Shown here piece after piece: positions 8,193 through 17,984 of a stretch of DNA of 64,000 bases. The notes beneath the pieces are model-generated. The model saw nothing but the letters and a program-made list of their open reading frames with translations. It made no database searches and had not been told where the DNA came from. Location: assembly GCF_015594545.1 (NCBI RefSeq), contig NZ_JADIIO010000001.1, positions 248,001-312,000 of the forward strand. Reading direction: 5' to 3'. This stretch comes from Staphylococcus durrellii. GTDB taxonomy: Bacteria; Bacillota; Bacilli; Staphylococcales; Staphylococcaceae. Position 1 is the first letter of the stretch. Each line of letters begins with the position of its first letter. The position numbers and the translations under genes are program-made.

Positions 8193-9605
8193 ATGGCAAA
8201 ACCAAAATATAAAATAATAATCGACGATATCGTAAATGATATACAAGAAGGAACGTTAGCGCCTAATGACAAATTACCTTCACAAAGATCGTTGGCACAT
8301 AAATATGATGTAAACAGATCTACTGTAGTACAAGCATTAGATATATTGAAAAGTTATGGCATTATTGCGACATCAGAGAAAAAGGGAGTCTACATATCCA
8401 ATCAAAGTTGGAATTCATTCATTTCTAATAATATGAAATGGCAAGACTTTATAGGTAATAACGCCTCTAAAAATAATTTGTATTATGTGCAAAAAATTAA
8501 TGAATTAGAATTTGTCGACAATATGATTCGTATGGGAACAGGAGAATTAGCCCCAGATTTAATACCCAATCACGCATTTAAACAAATACTGTCAGAGGGC
8601 AATCTACAACTGACTACGAATTATGAAGAAGCAAAAGGGAAATTAGAGTTACGACAAGCGATTGTACACTATATGAAGTACAAAGGTGTCGTATGTACTG
8701 TAGATGAAGTATGTATTACATCAGGTGCTTTGCAAGGATTAAAATTGATAGCGGAAGGCTTGTTAGTACCACAATCTAATATCATCATCGAGACACCTTC
8801 GTATATACATTCAGTACGTACGTGGAACAACATAACCGCTAGTATTAAACCACTTCACATCGATTATATTAAACGACACATTAATAATATTTTTAAAGCG
8901 AATCGTAATTATTATAATAGTATCTTCTACTGTATACCTACATTGCATAACCCGACACAACATAGTTATAGCGAGCAAGAAAAACAGAAAATCATTAATC
9001 AATGCCAACAAAATGGTATTCCCATTGTTGAAGACGATATATATGGAGACTTATGGTTTGGTGACACACGTCCACAACCGATGAAGTCATTACCAAATAG
9101 TGAAAACGTTATTTATTTAGGTAGTCTTTCGAAAACAGTCAGTCCGGGTCTACGCATTGGATGGGTTATCGCTAATAAACATATTATTAAGCATTTAGCA
9201 GATTTGAAAATGCAAAGCGATTATGGCGCAAGTTCTATATCACAATATATTGCACAACAATGGTTGTCACATTCACAATTTCATGAACAACATGTCGAAC
9301 AATTAAAGACCATATTATTAGAAAAACGCAATTTATTATTAACAGCCATGGATAAATATTTAGCTGATTTGGGAGAATGGGAAAAACCTCAAGGTTCATT
9401 TTATGTGTGGTTTAAACTAAAACTATCTATAGATATGAAGCAATTATTTAATATGGCTAGTGAAGCGGGACTTATTATTCACCCAGGCGAAATATACGAT
9501 AGGCAGGCACATCAATATATAAGGTTTTCTTATTCATATATAAATAAGGAGGATATAGAACCAGCTTTTGATATATTAAGACAATTAATTTTGAAATTAT
9601 TATAA
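8193..9605 (+). CDS. MocR-type regulator (GntR HTH plus aminotransferase-like domain)
   Basis: About 470 residues. Residues 1-70 form a GntR winged helix (KLPSQRSLAHKYDVNRSTVVQAL); the rest is a fold-type I aminotransferase domain with a PLP-binding lysine in the LGSLSKTVSPGLRIGW motif. It is a PLP-dependent transcription regulator, likely sensing an amino acid or vitamin B6 form. Start chosen at ATG 8193 because MAKPKYKIII fits the usual GntR N-terminus; an ATG at 8178 in the same frame is possible, and neither has a strong ribosome site. It is divergent from the LysE exporter, its probable target. Confidence 0.85.
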   Translation: MAKPKYKIIIDDIVNDIQEGTLAPNDKLPSQRSLAHKYDVNRSTVVQALDILKSYGIIATSEKKGVYISNQSWNSFISNNMKWQDFIGNNASKNNLYYVQKINELEFVDNMIRMGTGELAPDLIPNHAFKQILSEGNLQLTTNYEEAKGKLELRQAIVHYMKYKGVVCTVDEVCITSGALQGLKLIAEGLLVPQSNIIIETPSYIHSVRTWNNITASIKPLHIDYIKRHINNIFKANRNYYNSIFYCIPTLHNPTQHSYSEQEKQKIINQCQQNGIPIVEDDIYGDLWFGDTRPQPMKSLPNSENVIYLGSLSKTVSPGLRIGWVIANKHIIKHLADLKMQSDYGASSISQYIAQQWLSHSQFHEQHVEQLKTILLEKRNLLLTAMDKYLADLGEWEKPQGSFYVWFKLKLSIDMKQLFNMASEAGLIIHPGEIYDRQAHQYIRFSYSYINKEDIEPAFDILRQLILKLL

Positions 9606-9675
9606 GTATAGGAATATACATAGTATAACTAGCACACTAACAATAATTAAAAATTAAGATAAAAAAATTATCAAT

Positions 9676-9704
9676 TTGACTAAAAATAAAATTTTGTATA
9701 TTAT
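9676..9704 (+). promoter_or_regulatory. Promoter of the LPXTG surface protein
   Basis: TTGACT (9676-9681) and TATTAT (9699-9704) with 17-bp spacing, 45 bp upstream of the start codon. Confidence 0.6.
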
Positions 9705-9749
9705 CAAGTTAAATAGAGATACCTTTCAATACAAGACTGGAGGACAACT

Positions 9750-12101
9750 ATGAAACCACATCAAGAAATATTTAAGTATAGTATAAGAAAGTTAGCAAAA
9801 GGAGCAGGTGTATTACTTATCAGTAGCGTTTTACTGTGTAGCATGCAAAATAGCGCTTTCGCTGCGGAAAATAATCAGGACAATCAGCGAGTAAATAATC
9901 AAGGCGCAACTCATACGTCCGTTAAGGCTGAGCAGAAGAAAGATACGACAAATCCAGAAATTCAAAGTATCAAAATGGATAAACGTGAGTATGCACCTGG
10001 AGAAATTGCGATTGCAACATTAATCGTGAAAGATGCAAGCAATCTAGCTGATGCTTCAATCGGTTTTTCAAATACAACACAAGTAGGTGCACCAGCTTTA
10101 AGTGGTGTAGCTGATAAAGAAAACATCGAAAAGATTGGCGATGGTTTATGGAAAGTAACTATTCAAATTCATATTCCTGACAAAATAGGGACTACATTAT
10201 ACAATTTTTCGGCAGCTATAGTAGATGATGAAGCACAAAATGGAACAACGATAGCACCGGAACTTGCACCTACGTCACTCAATACTAAAGATTTATCATT
10301 TAAAGTAGTTAATAAAAGTACATCAAACATTGATACGGAGTTACCTCAATTTGATAGTGTGACAGTAGATAAACAAACATATGCACCGGGCGACGTGATA
10401 AAAGCGCAATTAAAAATTTCTGATAAAAGTACATTAAAAGAAGTATCAGTCGGTTTTGAAAATTATCCCGATAAAGGTTTAATTGGATTAAGTAAAGTTG
10501 CAGATTTAAGTAATGTACAACGTAATAGTGAAGGACAATGGGTAGTTAATGTAGACATTCCTGTACCGAATGATTTAGAAGACGGTAGTTATAAGTTTTC
10601 ACATATTAGTGCGACGGACGAATTTGGAAACGCGTTTGGTTTAATTGACGTGCCGGATCTTGAGACAAAATTCCATAACGTAAAATTTAACGTTGCTAAG
10701 TCTGGTAATGATAAAGCAACTGTAGCTCCAATGAAACCACAAGCTAACGACCAAAATAAAGATACTGACAATATTAATAAAAATACTACTGATTCTAAAA
10801 AGTCTGATGATATAGATAAAAAAGATAATAATGTGACAATGCAAGAACAACCGAGGGATAACAACGCTAATAAATCAAATGAAAATGAACCACAAGATAG
10901 TGGTAAATCTACGCAAAACAAAGATGTTGTAAATACTAATGTAGAAAATAATAGCCAAGCAACGATGAAGGATAAAGCTGCTGACAACACAACTGAACCA
11001 AAATCATCAGAAGCACCTGAACAAAGTAAGAGCAATGATAGTAAAGTAGCACCACAAAACGAGGCACCTAAAGCACATACGCCAATTACAGATAGCAAAG
11101 TTGAACCTGTGGATGCACCACCATCACAACAAAAAAGCACAGCACAACCTAACGACGTAACATCAACTAAAAAAGCAATGGATAAGTCCCAACCGCAAAT
11201 TAAAGGTGATACTTCAAAAGACAACAATGTACAAGCAATGCCACAAGATAAAAATGCCTCAAATAGTACAGCTAAAGATGTTAATAATAAATCACAAACA
11301 ACTGACAAAAAATTAGCAGATACTAAATCATCCGAGCCAAAAGTGGATAAACAAAGTAATGTAGATAACGTTCAAAAAGGAACAAATGCTGAAGTAAAAA
11401 CACAAGAACAAAAAGAACAACCGATGCAATCACAAAGTAAAGATAACAAGCATCAACAAGTAACAGCTAAATCACAAATGCAAAACAAAGCAACTCAAGG
11501 TAATGCGAAGGCTCAATCAACTACGAAACAACAGCCAAATAACAAAATGCAAGCTGAAATGCCTAAACAAGCAACAGCTAAATCACAAATGCAAGACAAA
11601 GCAACTCAAGGTAATGCGAAGACTCAATCAACTACGAAACAGCAGCCAAATAATAAAATGCAAGCTGAAATGCCTAAACAAGCAATAGCTAAATCACAAA
11701 TGCAAAACAAAGTAACTCAAGGTAATGCGAAGACTCAATCAACTACGAAACAACAGCCAAATAATAAAATGCAAGCTGAAACGCCTAAACAAACGACAAC
11801 AAAAGTTGCAGACAATGCTAAAAGTATCAAAACGCAACATGCAGCAAACAATAAAGCAGTAGCTACGCAATCTAAAGATAAGGCAACAGCTACTGACAAG
11901 AATAAAAGAGTTGTGACTGACAAACAAAAACAAACAACTTCAAAAGACAAAGCAAATAAAAATGCTAAAGATGCAAAATCAGCAAAACAATTACCTAAAA
12001 CAGGTATGATGGATGCTATGCGTGATTACTTCTTTATTGGCGTATTGATGGCTGTTGGTATAACAGTAATTATGTTCAGACGATTTTCTGTTTTTAAATA
12101 A
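9750..12101 (+). CDS. LPXTG cell-wall-anchored protein with two Ig-like repeats and a long disordered stalk
   Basis: A 783-residue surface protein. It has a YSIRK-type signal peptide (YSIRK at 10-14, cleavage probably after AFA near residue 38) and a sortase signal LPKTG at 748, then a hydrophobic segment and a basic tail. Residues about 55-180 and 190-315 are two homologous beta-rich domains, each with a K-x-Y-A-P-G motif and a VPxD/IPDK segment. Residues about 320-745 are a low-complexity, K/Q/N/T-rich stalk with three exact-length 37-residue repeats. Sortase A should link it to peptidoglycan. The ligand is unknown; adhesion or biofilm roles are plausible. It has its own promoter and terminator. 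Confidence 0.92.
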   Translation: MKPHQEIFKYSIRKLAKGAGVLLISSVLLCSMQNSAFAAENNQDNQRVNNQGATHTSVKAEQKKDTTNPEIQSIKMDKREYAPGEIAIATLIVKDASNLADASIGFSNTTQVGAPALSGVADKENIEKIGDGLWKVTIQIHIPDKIGTTLYNFSAAIVDDEAQNGTTIAPELAPTSLNTKDLSFKVVNKSTSNIDTELPQFDSVTVDKQTYAPGDVIKAQLKISDKSTLKEVSVGFENYPDKGLIGLSKVADLSNVQRNSEGQWVVNVDIPVPNDLEDGSYKFSHISATDEFGNAFGLIDVPDLETKFHNVKFNVAKSGNDKATVAPMKPQANDQNKDTDNINKNTTDSKKSDDIDKKDNNVTMQEQPRDNNANKSNENEPQDSGKSTQNKDVVNTNVENNSQATMKDKAADNTTEPKSSEAPEQSKSNDSKVAPQNEAPKAHTPITDSKVEPVDAPPSQQKSTAQPNDVTSTKKAMDKSQPQIKGDTSKDNNVQAMPQDKNASNSTAKDVNNKSQTTDKKLADTKSSEPKVDKQSNVDNVQKGTNAEVKTQEQKEQPMQSQSKDNKHQQVTAKSQMQNKATQGNAKAQSTTKQQPNNKMQAEMPKQATAKSQMQDKATQGNAKTQSTTKQQPNNKMQAEMPKQAIAKSQMQNKVTQGNAKTQSTTKQQPNNKMQAETPKQTTTKVADNAKSIKTQHAANNKAVATQSKDKATATDKNKRVVTDKQKQTTSKDKANKNAKDAKSAKQLPKTGMMDAMRDYFFIGVLMAVGITVIMFRRFSVFK
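11466..11798 (+). repeat. Three in-frame 111-bp tandem repeats in the stalk
   Basis: Copies begin at 11466, 11577 and 11688, each 111 bp (37 codons) and over 95% alike. They encode an AKSQMQ-KATQGNAK-QSTTKQQ pattern. In-frame repeats of this kind commonly vary in number between strains and change stalk length. Confidence 0.92.
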
Positions 12102-12120
12102 AATGATGTAGCGTATAATT

Positions 12121-12158
12121 GACAATTTCTATTTCAATTCAATAGAAATTGTCGTTTT
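12121..12158 (+). terminator. Terminator of the surface protein gene
   Basis: Perfect 13-bp stem GACAATTTCTATT / AATAGAAATTGTC with a 7-nt loop, followed by GTTTTCT. Confidence 0.8.
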
Positions 12159-12322
12159 CTATTAATATGGTAAATATAAGGTAAGTTACATAATGCAACT
12201 ATCTTTTGCACATGCTAATTTAAAATATTTTTTAATGTCTGCAATTTTGTACTATCAGAAGTTAAAAGGTTTATATAAACTGAAATAACGATATAAAAAT
12301 AATGAGTTAGGTAGTGAAAAAG

Positions 12323-12898
12323 ATGAATGTTTTATCTTACTTTTTATATACTATAGTCATTACTGCAACGCCTGGTCCTACGAATATTGATATTTTAAAT
12401 GCTATAAAAAATAAAGGGACTAAGGCAGGGTTAAGATACACTTATGGTGCATCGGCAGGCTTTTTTACACTATTAATTTTCTCGGCAATTTTAAATACTT
12501 TTTTAGTGTCCATAATGCCTAATCTACTAATTATTATGAAAGTGATTGGCAGTATATACATGTTATACTTGATTTACATGTTATTTAAGAAACACCATAA
12601 CGCAAAAGGTGACGCTAATATCGGCACTTTTAAATCAGGGTTTAAGTTACAATTTTTAAACCCTAAAGTAATAACTTTTACAATGACTGTAATACCAACA
12701 TTTGTGCTTGTATATTATAAATCAGTTACGATGATTACTATATACATATTCGTAACTTCGATTATCGCAATGTTTGCTTTTAGTTTGTGGCTTATTTTTG
12801 GATCATTATTACAAAATTTTCTCAGACGTCACGAATTAGGCATGAATATAGTGATGGCCTTATTTTTATTTTATGCGGCAATTATGGTTTGGATCTAA
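12323..12898 (+). CDS. LysE/RhtB-family exporter
   Basis: About 191 residues with six predicted membrane segments. The family signature ATPGPTNIDILNA lies at the N-terminus and LNPKVITFTMTVIP in the middle, both typical of LysE/RhtB translocators that export amino acids or small metabolites. The start is uncertain: ATG 12323 gives the usual N-terminus, while a GTG at 12314 is also in frame; the ribosome site is weak. It is followed 23 bp later by an AraC-type regulator that probably belongs to the same unit. Substrate not readable. Confidence 0.8.
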   Translation: MNVLSYFLYTIVITATPGPTNIDILNAIKNKGTKAGLRYTYGASAGFFTLLIFSAILNTFLVSIMPNLLIIMKVIGSIYMLYLIYMLFKKHHNAKGDANIGTFKSGFKLQFLNPKVITFTMTVIPTFVLVYYKSVTMITIYIFVTSIIAMFAFSLWLIFGSLLQNFLRRHELGMNIVMALFLFYAAIMVWI

Positions 12899-12921
12899 TT
12901 ATGTACTAAGGATGTGTAGCT

Positions 12922-13698
12922 ATGAATGAATTTACATTTAAAAATGCGATTAATATTACTGCACTGCATGCAAAATTAGATGACTTTATGTACAAAACAC
13001 ACGACCACCAAGAATATGCTATCGGCGTCACTTTACATGGTATTCAAGCCTATAACTTAAAAAATGATTTTATATTGAATCACAGTAACGGTGTTATGTT
13101 TTTTAATCCTGAAGAAAATCATGATGGTAGGGCATATAATAATCAAATTCTGGAATACGTCATGTTGTACATTAAACCTGAACAATTACTAGAAGCTACG
13201 AATTTAAAACATCTCTATCAATTTGCAAAACCTACTATTTATGACGAAACAATTAAACATAATATTTTACGACTTACTGCTGCAATCTTTAATGGTGAAA
13301 CGGATGATATTTGTAATAGCTTATTTATAACATTGGTCGATAGTTTACAAGTTGATAATACACATCTGTTTACACAAAATGACAATAATAAATTAACGTT
13401 AGCTCAAGAAATAATAAAAAAACAATTAACCGATAAGCTTAATATTGATGATATTGCACATCATCTCGAAATGTCTAAATATCAATTCATTCGTTTCTTT
13501 AAACGTCAATGTGGTATTACACCATATCAATACTATATTAATTATAAAGTTGAAATGGCAAAGCGCATTATAGAAACGTATAAAGATGTCTATTGGGCTA
13601 TCACAGAATGCGGTTTCGTAGATTTAACACACTTAAACAAATGTTTTAAATATCGTTACGGCGTTACAGCGCATCAATATATGTCTCAATTTAGATAA
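12922..13698 (+). CDS. AraC-family transcription regulator
   Basis: A 258-residue protein. The N-terminal ~150 residues form a cupin-like sensor (HDHQEYAIGVTL near residue 28); residues ~165-258 hold two helix-turn-helix motifs (NIDDIAHHLEMSKYQFIRFFK and a second one ending in YRYGVTAHQY). It is the AraC-binding/LysR-exporter-linked type often found beside LysE-like genes, and likely controls the exporter just upstream. AAGGATGTG acts as ribosome site. A strong terminator closes the unit. Confidence 0.85.
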   Translation: MNEFTFKNAINITALHAKLDDFMYKTHDHQEYAIGVTLHGIQAYNLKNDFILNHSNGVMFFNPEENHDGRAYNNQILEYVMLYIKPEQLLEATNLKHLYQFAKPTIYDETIKHNILRLTAAIFNGETDDICNSLFITLVDSLQVDNTHLFTQNDNNKLTLAQEIIKKQLTDKLNIDDIAHHLEMSKYQFIRFFKRQCGITPYQYYINYKVEMAKRIIETYKDVYWAITECGFVDLTHLNKCFKYRYGVTAHQYMSQFR

Positions 13699-13730
13699 CC
13701 CCCTCACTATGAAAATAGTGAAGGGGTTTT
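13697..13730 (+). terminator. Terminator after the AraC regulator
   Basis: CCCC-T-CACTAT pairs with ATAGTG-A-GGGG (one mismatch), GAAA loop, followed by a T run. It overlaps the AraC stop codon. Confidence 0.85.
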
Positions 13731-13909
13731 ATAATGTCAGTCGATGTATGCCGTCTTTGTTTATACCGATGTAATACGTAGTTCATTTGAAAATTTTCGA
13801 ACCGCTAAAATCAACACCTCGCAAATTATGATAAAATTTCAAGTCTGTTTATTGTTTAAAAGTCGCGTAAACTATTCAGTATCACACTTTTTACACAAGG
13901 AGAATATTC

Positions 13910-14233
13910 ATGTCTTATTTATTTTTAATTTTAGCGATAGTTTTAGAAGTGGTTGGTAGTGCATTTCTTAAATCTTCAGAGGGTTTTAGTAAATTAGTTC
14001 CAACTATAGCAACTTTAATATCATTTGTATTATGTTTCTTTTTCTTAAGTAAAACTTTACAAAATTTGCCTTTAAATATTACTTATGCAACATGGGCAGG
14101 TTTAGGACTTGTTTTGACAACAATAATATCAGTCATTGTTTTTAGAGAACAAATTAATTTAATAAGTGTTATTTCAATTTTTCTTATCATTTTGGGCGTC
14201 GTATTATTAAATACATTTGGTTCATTGCATTAA
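13910..14233 (+). CDS. Small multidrug resistance (SMR) efflux protein
   Basis: A 107-residue, four-helix SMR protein of the EmrE/QacC type, which exchanges protons for cationic compounds as an antiparallel dimer. The essential membrane Glu is in the ILEVVGSAFLK motif of TM1, and the family stretch NITYATWAGLG precedes TM3. An AAGGAG site precedes the ATG. It stands alone between a terminator and a convergent LysR gene. I see no guanidine riboswitch upstream. Possible cargo includes quaternary ammonium compounds or guanidinium. Confidence 0.9.
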   Translation: MSYLFLILAIVLEVVGSAFLKSSEGFSKLVPTIATLISFVLCFFFLSKTLQNLPLNITYATWAGLGLVLTTIISVIVFREQINLISVISIFLIILGVVLLNTFGSLH

Positions 14234-14301
14234 TTGTTTTGTTGATTCGTTAAACCAATACGACATTCATATCAAGTAATAACTATATATAGTAATAGCC
14301 A

Positions 14302-15186
14302 TTACAGTTGATCGACGTGTTGTTGCATAATATCGATGAATGCTTGTAATGCCTTTGTTCTCAAAGATGAGTGTTCTAAATAAGCGAATGAACGTTGGAG
14401 CGGTAACTTCTCGGTATTAATAATTATTAGCTCGTTACGCGCTAATTCTTTTTTTATGGCCCAAGTAGATAAAACGCTTAAGCCTATTCCAGATTCTACT
14501 GATGTTTTTATTGGCTGCGTACTGCTATAGTGCAATAATTTATGTGGTTCGATAGCTAATAACTTGAATACTTTGTCCATAGCTTCACGAGTACCAGAAC
14601 CGTGTTCACGTACTATCCAGTTTTGTAATGCTAATTGTTCTGTCGTTACATAAGATAATTGAGCTAATGGGTGGCTAGGGCTAGCGACAATAACCATAGA
14701 ATCTTCTGCGAAAATGGTTTTCTTAATAGATTTATGACTGACCTTACCTTCAATAATACCTATGTCTAATTGTCGGGTTTCTACTAAATGCATGATTTCT
14801 TCTGTATTATCAATCGTTACATTTGGTTTAATATCAGGATAATAATGAAGCGTTTGTGAAATGACATGTGGCAACACATATTCTCCAAACGTATAACTTG
14901 CACCAATCTTTAATTCTCCACTAGGCGATTGGCTTAAATCATTAACTTGATCGCGCATATTGTCATAAAGTGCCATGATTTCTTTAGCGTATGAATACAC
15001 AATCTCGCCAGCTTTACTTAAATAGACATATTTATTACTACGCTCTAATAACTTAATCCCCATGCGTTCTTCTAGCGTGCGTATGTATTGAGATACGGCT
15101 GGCTGAGTCATAAGATGGACCTCGGCAGCACGGGAGAAACTTTGTTTTTCAGCTACAGTGATAAAAACAGTTAAATATTGATCTAT
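14302..15186 (-). CDS. LysR-family regulator next to YeiH, apparently with a non-canonical AUA start
   Basis: A LysR regulator with N-terminal winged HTH and a C-terminal effector domain. The first ATG (15111) would begin inside the HTH at MTQPAVSQ and lose the first helix. The frame continues upstream without a stop as KIDQYLTVFITVAEKQSFSRAAEVHL, the normal LysR N-terminus, but contains no ATG, GTG or TTG. AUA at 15184-15186 sits 8 nt after AAGTAGG and is the best start, giving 294 residues. It diverges from a yeiH-type gene, the typical YeiE/CysL pairing, and probably activates it. If AUA does not work, the regulator is defective. Confidence 0.75.
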   Translation of the reverse strand: MDQYLTVFITVAEKQSFSRAAEVHLMTQPAVSQYIRTLEERMGIKLLERSNKYVYLSKAGEIVYSYAKEIMALYDNMRDQVNDLSQSPSGELKIGASYTFGEYVLPHVISQTLHYYPDIKPNVTIDNTEEIMHLVETRQLDIGIIEGKVSHKSIKKTIFAEDSMVIVASPSHPLAQLSYVTTEQLALQNWIVREHGSGTREAMDKVFKLLAIEPHKLLHYSSTQPIKTSVESGIGLSVLSTWAIKKELARNELIIINTEKLPLQRSFAYLEHSSLRTKALQAFIDIMQQHVDQL

Positions 15187-15207
15187 TTTAAACGCCTACT
15201 TTCTTCT

Positions 15208-15223
15208 ATAAGTATTTACTTAT
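15208..15223. promoter_or_regulatory. Palindromic operator between LysR and yeiH
   Basis: ATAAGTATTTACTTAT is a perfect 7-2-7 palindrome midway between the divergent genes, as expected for a LysR binding site. No protein-binding evidence exists beyond placement. Confidence 0.5.
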
Positions 15224-15297
15224 TATAGGTATTATAATAAATAATTTTACTTATGTATAGTGTCATCATATGCTTGTGGATGACGGGAGGCATTATT

Positions 15298-16317
15298 ATG
15301 ACAGACACTAAACGAGATGGACAAAACTTAACTAAGAATTTTATGTTAGGAGTCATATTTACTTTTATCATTGCGGGACTAGGATTTTTATTGTCGTTAA
15401 TCCCTGGGCTAGATCATATCGGACAATTGGCATGCGCTATTTTATTGGCGGTAATTTATCGACAAATATTTGGTTACCCTAATCAGCTCAAACAAGGAAT
15501 TGTTTTTACGCAACAAAAATTATTACGTTTAGCGATAATTTTGTATGGCTTAAAATTAAACGTCGATGCGATACTGCACCATGGATTAATGTTAATCGTT
15601 AAAGATGCTGTTATTATTGCATTTGCCATTTTAGCAATGATTATATTATCGAACATTTTTAAAACAGATAAAATGATTACATTATTACTTGGGATAGGTA
15701 CTGGCGTATGTGGAGCGGCAGCAATAGCAGCAATAGCTCCAATCGTTAAATCTAAAGATGAAGATACTGCGATTAGTGTAGGATTAGTCGCATTAGTAGG
15801 TACTATTTTTGGAATTGGTTATACGTTATTACAACCTTTACTACCAATAAGTAATCAGCAATATGGTATATGGTCTGGTAGTAGTTTGCATGAGATTGCG
15901 CATGTTGCAATTGCGGCAGGACCATTAGGAGATCACACGATAGCAATAGCCATGTTGGCAAAATTGGGACGTGTATTTTTACTTGTGCCTTTAGCATTTA
16001 TATTTCTGGTATATATGAAGAAGAAAAATCAAAGAAATAATAAAGATGAAAATACGCGTATTCAGTTTCCATGGTTTCTAATTGGCTTTATATTAATGAG
16101 TGTTATAGCAACATATGTACTTGGTAAGGTTATTACATTACCACATGGCGTAATGTCTAGCATTTCTCAAGTTACAACATGGCTGTTAACTGCTGCTATG
16201 GTAGGGTTAGGTTTAAACGTTAATTTACAAGACGTAAAAGATAAAGCATTTAAACCATTATTAATAATGATATGTGTATCGGTTTGTGTATCGATATTGG
16301 CATATTTATTAATTTAA
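15298..16317 (+). CDS. YeiH-family putative sulfate/anion exporter (UPF0324)
   Basis: A 339-residue, ~10-helix membrane protein of the YeiH/UPF0324 family, described as putative sulfate exporters. Family features are the YGLKLNVDAI segment, the GTGVCGAAAIAAIAPIVK motif in a central loop, and GSSLHEIAHVAIAA. The start was placed at ATG 15298 behind GGGAGG; a longer frame opens at 15253 but lacks a ribosome site. Divergence from a LysR regulator parallels the E. coli yeiE-yeiH pair, where the regulator is linked to sulfite stress. The transported anion is not proven. Confidence 0.85.
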   Translation: MTDTKRDGQNLTKNFMLGVIFTFIIAGLGFLLSLIPGLDHIGQLACAILLAVIYRQIFGYPNQLKQGIVFTQQKLLRLAIILYGLKLNVDAILHHGLMLIVKDAVIIAFAILAMIILSNIFKTDKMITLLLGIGTGVCGAAAIAAIAPIVKSKDEDTAISVGLVALVGTIFGIGYTLLQPLLPISNQQYGIWSGSSLHEIAHVAIAAGPLGDHTIAIAMLAKLGRVFLLVPLAFIFLVYMKKKNQRNNKDENTRIQFPWFLIGFILMSVIATYVLGKVITLPHGVMSSISQVTTWLLTAAMVGLGLNVNLQDVKDKAFKPLLIMICVSVCVSILAYLLI

Positions 16318-16377
16318 AGCGCATTAACATCAGTTGATCAGGTAAAATATAAATAAAAAAATTATATTAAGATGTTT

Positions 16378-16391
16378 TAAAAGCGCTTACA
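16378..16391. promoter_or_regulatory. cre site upstream of aldehyde dehydrogenase
   Basis: TAAAAGCGCTTACA, read on the minus strand as TGTAAGCGCTTTTA, matches the CcpA consensus TGWAANCGNTNWCA with one mismatch. It lies 44 bp upstream of the start, so glucose repression is expected. Confidence 0.65.
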
Positions 16392-16434
16392 TTTTTTGAA
16401 AAAGGGTAAAATTCAAAAAAAGGAGGTAATGTTA

Positions 16435-17955
16435 ATGATCTTTCAAAATCCAACAGAACAAAATGCACAATACAAAGTAAAATCAAAGTATGAGAACTTT
16501 ATAGGTGGCCAATGGGTAGCACCTAAAGAAGGGAATTACTTCGATAATATTTCACCGATTACTGGTGAAAAGTATTCAGAAGTACCACGCTCTACTAAAG
16601 CGGATGTTGATAAGGCTGTTGAGGCGGCGCATAAAGCACAAGCTGAATGGGGCAAAAAATCATTAGCTGAACGTTCACAGTTACTATTAGATATTGCGGA
16701 CCGCGTTGAAGAAAATTTAGAATACTTAGCTGTTGTTGAAACTTTTGATAATGGTAAACCTATTAGAGAATGTTTAGCGGCTGACTTACCTTTAGTCGTG
16801 GATCATTTCAGATATTTCGCAGGTGTAATTCGTGCTGAAGAAGGTGGCATTTCACAAATTGATAATGATACTGTAGCTTATCACTATAAAGAACCTTTAG
16901 GAGTAGTTGGTCAAATTATTCCATGGAACTTCCCATTACTAATGGCAACTTGGAAAATTGCACCTGCATTAGTAACTGGTAATGCCGTCGTGTTAAAACC
17001 AGCAGAGCAAACTCCGGTTTCAGTTTTACACTTGGTTGAACTTATCGCTGATATATTACCAGAAGGCTTATTGAATGTTGTTAATGGTTTTGGTGCCGAA
17101 ACAGGTGAAGCATTAGCAACACATAAAGATATTAACAAAGTTGCATTTACTGGTGAAACAACAACTGGTAAAACAATTATGAAAAATGCTAGTGACAATA
17201 TTATTCCTGTTACGCTAGAACTAGGTGGTAAATCACCAAATGTTTTCTTCAAAGATATAATGGATGAAGATGATGCGTACCTAGAGAAAGCTGTTGAAGG
17301 TTTAGTCATGTTCGCATTAAACCAAGGTGAAGTATGTACTTGTCCTTCACGTGCATTAATTCATGAAGATATTTACGAAGATTTTATTAAATTATGTATT
17401 GATAAAGTGAATAAAATTAAATTTGGTAATCCACTAGATGACAGTACAATGGTTGGTGCTCAAACTTCTAATGAACAGCAAGAAAAAATTAAAAAATATT
17501 TAAATATTGGTAAAGAAGAAGGTGCAGAAGTATTAGTTGGTGGTGGCATTAGAGAAGAAGATGATGAATTAGGTAATGGCTTTTATATTGAACCAACAAT
17601 TTTTAAAGGTACTCAAAATATGCGTATTTTCCAAGAAGAAATTTTTGGGCCAGTACTATCAGTAGCAACATTTAAAGATAACGATGAAGCATTAGAAATG
17701 GCTAACGACACAATGTATGGCTTAGGCGCTGGTATTTGGACTAGAAGTCAAAACACTGCATATCGTATCGGCAGAGGTATTCAAGCTGGTCGTGTATGGG
17801 TGAATAACTATCACACATATCCTGCACACGCTGCGTTCGGTGGTTATAAAATGAGCGGTATTGGTCGTGAAAATCATCTTATGATGTTAGAACACTATCA
17901 ACAAACTAAAAACTTACTTGTTAGCTATGATGAAAATCCTACAGGATTATTCTAA
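16435..17955 (+). CDS. NAD-dependent aldehyde dehydrogenase (ExaC/AldB-like)
   Basis: A 506-residue soluble aldehyde dehydrogenase. It has the NAD-binding stretch [14 protein letters not shown], the general-base Glu in [10 protein letters not shown], and the catalytic Cys in [11 protein letters not shown]. The group resembles acetaldehyde/short-chain aldehyde dehydrogenases that oxidise aldehyde to acid. The start was set at ATG 16435, 8 nt after AGGAGG (16421-16426); the ATG at 16429 is too close and the frame from 16396 is longer than the family. A cre site lies upstream and a terminator follows. Monocistronic. Confidence 0.88.
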   Translation: MIFQNPTEQNAQYKVKSKYENFIGGQWVAPKEGNYFDNISPITGEKYSEVPRSTKADVDKAVEAAHKAQAEWGKKSLAERSQLLLDIADRVEENLEYLAVVETFDNGKPIRECLAADLPLVVDHFRYFAGVIRAEEGGISQIDNDTVAYHYKEPLGVVGQIIPWNFPLLMATWKIAPALVTGNAVVLKPAEQTPVSVLHLVELIADILPEGLLNVVNGFGAETGEALATHKDINKVAFTGETTTGKTIMKNASDNIIPVTLELGGKSPNVFFKDIMDEDDAYLEKAVEGLVMFALNQGEVCTCPSRALIHEDIYEDFIKLCIDKVNKIKFGNPLDDSTMVGAQTSNEQQEKIKKYLNIGKEEGAEVLVGGGIREEDDELGNGFYIEPTIFKGTQNMRIFQEEIFGPVLSVATFKDNDEALEMANDTMYGLGAGIWTRSQNTAYRIGRGIQAGRVWVNNYHTYPAHAAFGGYKMSGIGRENHLMMLEHYQQTKNLLVSYDENPTGLF

Positions 17956-17984
17956 GTTCTATATATACAAAGTTAAGCAAGAAA

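Noticed and set aside
10589-11308. 239-residue open frame antisense to the LPXTG protein
   Set aside because: Low-complexity mirror of the K/Q/N-rich stalk; no ribosome site and no family features.
13740-13909. Guanidine riboswitch before the SMR gene
   Set aside because: No ykkC core or paired ACGR loops found.
13744-13959. 71-residue open frame before the SMR gene
   Set aside because: Overlaps the SMR start and its ribosome site; composition unlike a protein.
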